33,500 nucleotides of DNA from Zygnema cylindricum (taxonomy: Eukaryota; Streptophyta; Zygnematophyceae; Zygnematales; Zygnemataceae): contig JBBHKE010001874.1 in NCBI GenBank assembly GCA_037447655.1, positions 1 to 33,500 on the forward strand. Direction: 5' to 3'. The position numbers and the translations under genes are program-made. Numbering within the stretch: position 1 is the stretch's first letter; each line of letters opens with the position of its first letter. Positions 29,561 through 33,500 of this stretch are shown one piece after another. The notes beneath the pieces were generated by a model. That model saw only the letters and a list, made by a program, of their open reading frames with translations. It did not search any database and was not told the DNA's origin.

Positions 29561-29893
29561 TTAGCTTTGAAATAGATGGTTTTCAGGGAAGACCAGATTT
29601 CTCATGCCTTTTTTCATTTTGATATGTGACATAAGTAGATCTTTTGAGATCATTAACTTCAATAAATGTAGAGCTTGCTGATTTTTCCCATTAGAAGATG
29701 CTTTAGTTTCAGCAAGGCTGCCATCAACCACATCAAACAATTTAACTTGAGTGAAATAAGACTTAACCAGATCACACCAATAGATATACTTCCTTCCATC
29801 AAAAAATGGGATCCGTGAGGGTGGGCCCGTGACCTGTTGTTCTGTGACTACTACACCAACTGAAGATGAAAATGACGCTGGAGTAGTCATCAC
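29561..29893 (-). pseudogene. Gag N-terminal part of element B, starting inside the LTR
   Basis: The ATG at 29893-29891 lies within the 5' LTR, about 57 bases before its end at 29835. The first about 20 codons (MMTTPASFSSSVGVVVTEQQ) are therefore LTR-encoded, and the frame continues through the primer site as VTGPPSRIPFFDGRKYIYW. It runs in family frame to MSHIKMKK near 29610. A 1-base change in the A-run there leaves the frame, and the true frame continues KA-stop-EIWSSL (Trp to TGA) into the next gag segment at 29535. Confidence 0.85.
29819..29833 (-). promoter_or_regulatory. Primer-binding site of element B, half-tRNA-iMet type
   Basis: On the minus strand GTCACGGGCCCACCC starts one base after the LTR end, the same spacing as in element A. 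Against GTTATGGGCCCACCAC (complement of the plant initiator tRNA-Met anticodon arm, from established knowledge) it matches at 12 of 15 positions, including nine in a row, GGGCCCACC. No TGGTATCAGAGC is present. It lies within gag codons for VTGPP. Confidence 0.7.
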
Positions 29894-30715
29894 AAAATTT
29901 AGATAAGCAAGAAGCTCTCACAGATGCACAAGAAAATACACACAGTTTGGAACACAACCAAAGATAATTTAGGCAACCAAATGGCCTACAAATCTGACAC
30001 AATTCAGAAAATACACAAAGGAACACAAGTGCAAATTAACACAAAAATTTGCAAACAGATCTGAGAAATATTCTTAGTCAAAGATATCAAAAAAATGTCA
30101 CAACACAATTTTGATACAACAAGTTCCTATTTCTGAAAATGGCTAAGTCCTATATTTATACCAAAAAGATCTATTCTTCTAAGAGCTAGCAGCCACTCAC
30201 TACCCTAGCTAAGCAAAGAAGGTATACCAGCCATGCATCAATAATATCAACTATCTAAAAGAGGATACATGAATATGTCAAGGTATGTGATACAGAATGA
30301 ATCTGAACTGAGACCCTAATCAAACTAACACGCTTCTGAACAAACTAAAGATAAGTAACGTAAAAGTACAATGTTCACAATACGTCAGATAATTACAGAC
30401 GTGGTACTGGATGACCACCTTCCGTCGGCAACAAATCTTTACCGTCCATCATTTCGAAGTTTCATCGAATATGAAGCTTTTATGTGACACCTCGGTCTTT
30501 ATGGTAAGTCTGAAAAGTACGAACGGATCTTTGTATAACATCTCATTTACCGACGCGTGTCGTGAAGTGTGTCACACCGTAAACTCACTCACTGTTCACT
30601 GTAACATTAATTCTGGTACATACTGAACCAGATTTTCACAAAATATTCTAAGTACTGAGAAAAACACTCAGCTCACTTATGAAGATCAGTGAGGTCTAAA
30701 GCTTTCAAAACAACA
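29835..30715 (-). repeat. 5' LTR of copia element B
   Basis: 881 bp with TG...CA ends in the element's orientation, ending GAACAACA next to the primer site. It contains the start of gag. It is followed on the plus strand by the target duplication GAAAT (30716-30720). Confidence 0.93.
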
Positions 30716-30720
30716 GAAAT

Positions 30721-31725
30721 CGCACTCTCATTAATATGATTCGCTCTCTCCTCCACTTTGTTTTTTTACCATTCCATTTTTGGGCCGAAGCCTTACTAAC
30801 ATCCTCGTATATTCAGAATGGGTCACCAACCTCTTGTCCATCTAACAAAACCCCTTTTGAAGTGTGGCATGGGCATAAACCCGATGTGTCTCCCTAATGC
30901 ATTTTTGGGTGTTAAACATACTATAAAATCCTTCCCCCTTCCAATGGAAAATTAAGAGCCCTCTAATTCAAAAGCCTATCGCATTTGGTGTCCCTCTTCA
31001 AGCCGAATCATCACCACTCGTGATGTCATTTTTCAAGGAACCCCTCTAATACTTACACTTGTTCCTGATTTTCCACTCATTTTTTTACCCAGTTTTTTTC
31101 CTCTTTGTGAAACTATCCCTAGTAATTTTGTTACAACCTTGTCTACGCCCTTTAACACCTTCTCCATCTACGCCTCTTTTAATCCTCAAATGCTCTCATA
31201 TTCCCTCATATGTTTCATATTTTGGATTTTATTCCCTCTAATTCCGACGATTGTCACACGTGGTACAAACCGCAATTTTAGGCAGCCTCCCACTTGCGGT
31301 GCAATTCGTATCTAGTAAATATTCGCTCTTTGAAACGACAAATTTACTTCCACAGTCATTCGAGGTTTCGCCGCCGCCTAGTTTGATATGCAATTCGATA
31401 ATTATTACGCATTTGACGCCACCAACATAACAAATTGTAGTACGACAAAGTACACGTCTTACTTAAGCGATTTGGAAGATTCGTGAGAATCTTGCTCAGG
31501 TCAACCTTCCCGACATTAAAGATCCTTCCACATTGAATGTCGATTTGAAACGCCTTGTAGGCGACAAGTGGCGGCTCGCTGCTACTCAAGAGTATGATGC
31601 ATTAATGTCTAATAATACTTGGACCCTTAGTACTTTTCCACCAAACCGACGTGCGATCGAATCCAAGTGGGTCTTTAAAATTAAACGAGTTGCAGATGGA
31701 TCCGTTGACCGTTGTAATGCATTGT
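30721..31725 (+). pseudogene. Copia element C, right part: integrase end and RT start
   Basis: The interrupted integrase resumes here. Joined across element B the frame reads NRTLINMIRSLLHF, FWAEALLTSSYIQNGSPTSC, TPFEVWHGHKPDVS and FGC, the normal copia integrase order, although stops occur. The RT N-terminus follows near 31480-31720 (DKWRLAATQEYDALMSNNTW, RAIESKWVFKIKRVADGSVD). It ends abruptly after DRCNA; the rest of RT, RNase H and the 3' LTR are missing. The 31726 boundary is therefore a deletion or another insertion junction. Confidence 0.82.
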
Positions 31726-32289
31726 TTTTGTTGATAGTGTAGGAATTCATGTAACAATGTGGCCTCATTTGGCACACAGAGTTTGCACCTTACTACTAGC
31801 CTCTAGGATAAATTTGCCCCTTTCACTTCCTCACTGAATAAACGCCACCCAAGAACACAATTATTTTAACTAACCTCACGTTTATGAGGCTTTAACTCCC
31901 TTGAGCCAAACGCAAAAAGAACCACTGGATTTGCTCCCCTGAGCAGTAAGTTATGGCTAACCATGTTTATCATGTCTTAACCCCCTTGAGCCAAACGCAA
32001 AAATAATCATTGGATTTGCTCCTCTGAGCAATAAGTTATGGTTAACCAAAGTCAGCAAATATATACAGATGGCCGCTGGGAGAGAGGGATTCAAAAACCT
32101 TTTGGAGAGAGGGCTTCAAAAACCTTCGTAAATGATTAATTCCCAGTCTACTTACTCACATAGTCTATCTAATGAACCCTCGAAATCAATTTGGACAAGG
32201 TTATGTAAGTGATTGTTTACAAAGTAAATTAAAATGGGTTAGACCACAAAAATATCAGAGTTCAATAATTTCAGTCAGCGTTGTTAATT
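31726..32289. other. Non-coding DNA with short tandem repeats
   Basis: No gene. It contains an 85-bp tandem pair (31891-32062) and a shorter direct repeat of GAGAGAGGG(A/C)TTCAAAAACC at 32079 and 32106, and an imperfect direct repeat of TTTCA(G/A)TCAG(C/T)GTTGTTA near 32270-32305. Confidence 0.55.
31891..32062 (+). repeat. 85-bp tandem pair
   Basis: Two units containing TTGAGCCAAACGCAAAAA, GGATTTGCTCC and TAAGTTATGG start their TTGAGCC motif at 31901 and 31986. Each unit contains CTTGAG...CTGAGCA elements; about ten differences are visible. Confidence 0.85.
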
Positions 32290-33500
32290 TCAATCAGTGT
32301 TGTTAGTTATGAAAAAAGTGATTTAAGTTTATAACATCGTGGACTATGTCATACTTATGAGTCTAATATAAGGTATATGATAAAAAATGCAGAAGCGAGA
32401 GGATTAGAGTGTGTATATGGAGAGAAAGTTCAAGGTTGTAATGGTTGTAGCTAAGGGAAACAAATTAGAAAGTCTAATCTTGAAAAATATATGAAGGATA
32501 GAGTTAGTGCCCTCTTTGAACTAGTTCATGTAGATTTGTGTGGAGATGTCAAACCAATAAGTCTAGGGGGACACAAGTATATGCTTTTTATTGTGGATGA
32601 TTATAGTTGAAAGAGTTGGGTATATTTGTTGAAACATAAGTCAGAAGCCTTATATAAGTTTTAAGAATTTGTTGGAATAGTAGAAAGAGAAACGGATATA
32701 AATTTAAAAGCAATAAGATCAGATAATAGAGGATAATTTGTTGCTTTTAAAAGATTTTATCAAAAAAAATGGATTACGCAACAATTTACAGCTGCATACT
32801 CACTTGAGTCTAATGGAATTGCTGAGAGGAAGAATGTGACACTTCAAGAGATGGTTATAGCTATGTTGCATTGCACAAAACATAGTGTGAGGTTTTGGGG
32901 AGAAGTTGTTCTTACAGCAAATTACATTTGTAACAGAAGACTAAATTCGGTTTCTGGAGGTAAGAGGCCTAAAGAATTATGGAGTGGCAAGATTCCATCA
33001 GTTTGACATTTGAGTTTTTGGGGATGTCGAGCCACTGTCTACAACGAGAAAGGATATCGAACTGAATTTCAGTCCAAAAACTTGGACGCAAATCTTTGTT
33101 GGATATAGTCCAAATTCAAGGTACATGGTTTTCAATACATCTACTTGAACGGTTGTCGAATCGAGAAATGTGGAGTTTCACGAAGATTTGGCGAATGCAA
33201 TAGAGTTCACAAACGATAAGGAAGAAAGTTTAGATTTTGAGGAAGACAACAATTTGGAGGAGCTCAAATTTGATGACGAGAGTGACGAAGAGGAGGAAGA
33301 AGAAATTCCATTGAAATATAAGAAATCTATTATAGTTGGTAAGAGATCTGAATCTTCCCAATCAGATTCTGAAAGTTTGAAAAGTGATAATGGAAGTCAA
33401 AGTTCTAAGTCTAGTGAAAGAACCCTTAGCAAACAAAAAAGTGAATGTAGTTTGCAGGGTGAGAAAGATGATGTTGTTGAAGAAGAGGTTGTTGTTAGAA
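32290..33500 (+). pseudogene. Copia element D, partial: integrase and acidic linker, runs off the window
   Basis: From about 32400 the frame shows the pre-integrase zinc motif (VQGCNGCS, then TAA, GKQIRKS), FELVHVDLCGDVKPIS (first Asp), FIVDDYS, IRSDNRG (second Asp) and ESNGIAERKN (Glu), then RFWGEVVLTANYICNRRL. In-frame stops at several sites replace expected sense codons. A frameshift near 33080 leads to IFVGYSPNSRYMVF and then an acidic, Ser/Lys-rich linker (EEDNNLEELKFDDESDEEEE) to the end. Sequence details differ from A, B and C, so it is a separate lineage. No LTR is visible in the window. Confidence 0.82.

Larger units (their letters stand above)
24770..30715 (-). mobile_element. Copia element B: complete, recently decayed, inserted in element C
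   Basis: A full-length Ty1/copia element on the minus strand with LTRs at 24770-25638 and 29835-30715 and perfect 5-bp target duplications GAAAT (24765-24769 and 30716-30720). LTR ends are TG...CA. The LTRs are very similar, and the coding region has only a handful of stops plus two frame breaks, so B is younger than A and C. Gene order is gag, protease, integrase, RT, RNase H. Removing B and one GAAAT rejoins the integrase frame of element C. Confidence 0.96.

Noticed and set aside
32079-32127. Short direct repeats as LTR ends of element D
   Set aside because: They are about 20 bp and 27 bp apart, with no TG...CA structure or primer site; no LTR can be supported.
1-33500. Antiviral or toxin-type defence cassette
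   Set aside because: No nuclease, toxin, or defence-island protein was recognised; the coding content is copia polyproteins and LOR proteins.

Overview
The window is eukaryotic and most likely from a streptophyte (land plant or charophyte-type alga). It is AT-rich and gene-poor, with spliceosomal introns and pyrimidine-rich 5' leaders. It is full of Ty1/copia retrotransposons and small DNA transposons, and carries two genes of the plant-typical LURP-one-related (LOR) family. The primer-binding sites of two copia elements match the plant form of the initiator tRNA-Met anticodon arm better than the animal form. I cannot name a species, and no prokaryotic gene organisation is present.

Layout. 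1-805: featureless AT-rich DNA. 801-7198: copia element A (+ strand), with both LTRs, a near-perfect 5-bp target duplication, and a gag-pol region broken by many stops and frameshifts. 7199-10100: dispersed repeats, including a hAT-like element with an 8-bp target duplication (8096-8986) and a second non-autonomous repeat (about 9001-9895) carrying two adjacent 26-bp-arm hairpins. 10552-14099: LOR gene 1 with four exons and a duplicated last exon. 14100-18900: more non-autonomous transposons: a truncated hAT-like copy, a tRNA-like relic, a 727-bp hAT-like element with perfect 8-bp target duplications, and a second copy of the 9-kb repeat interrupted by two TA-flanked MITEs. 19048-22272: LOR gene 2, a same-strand paralogue with the same exon structure and a hAT MITE in intron 1. 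22414-31725: copia element C (+ strand), split inside its integrase by complete copia element B (24770-30715, - strand, GAAAT target duplication). 32290-33500: part of a fourth copia element (D, + strand) running off the window end.

How the parts relate. The two LOR genes are tandem paralogues with identical splice phases. Gene 1 keeps one open reading frame of about 210 codons over exons 1-2-3-4a, but only because a 1-nt loss at the start of exon 3 is compensated by a 1-nt gain in exon 4a. About 49 codons between them are read out of the family frame. Gene 2 is cut by a stop codon formed by the last three bases of exon 3. Copia elements A and B share an unusual front end: the gag start codon lies inside the 5' LTR, and the primer-binding site follows the LTR after 1 nt, inside the gag reading frame. 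That site matches the internal (half-tRNA) region of initiator tRNA-Met, the scheme known from Drosophila copia and Volvox Osser, instead of the usual tRNA 3' end.

Limits: all family calls come from reading motifs by eye. Identities and boundaries of degenerate elements are approximate, and no alignment or database search was run.
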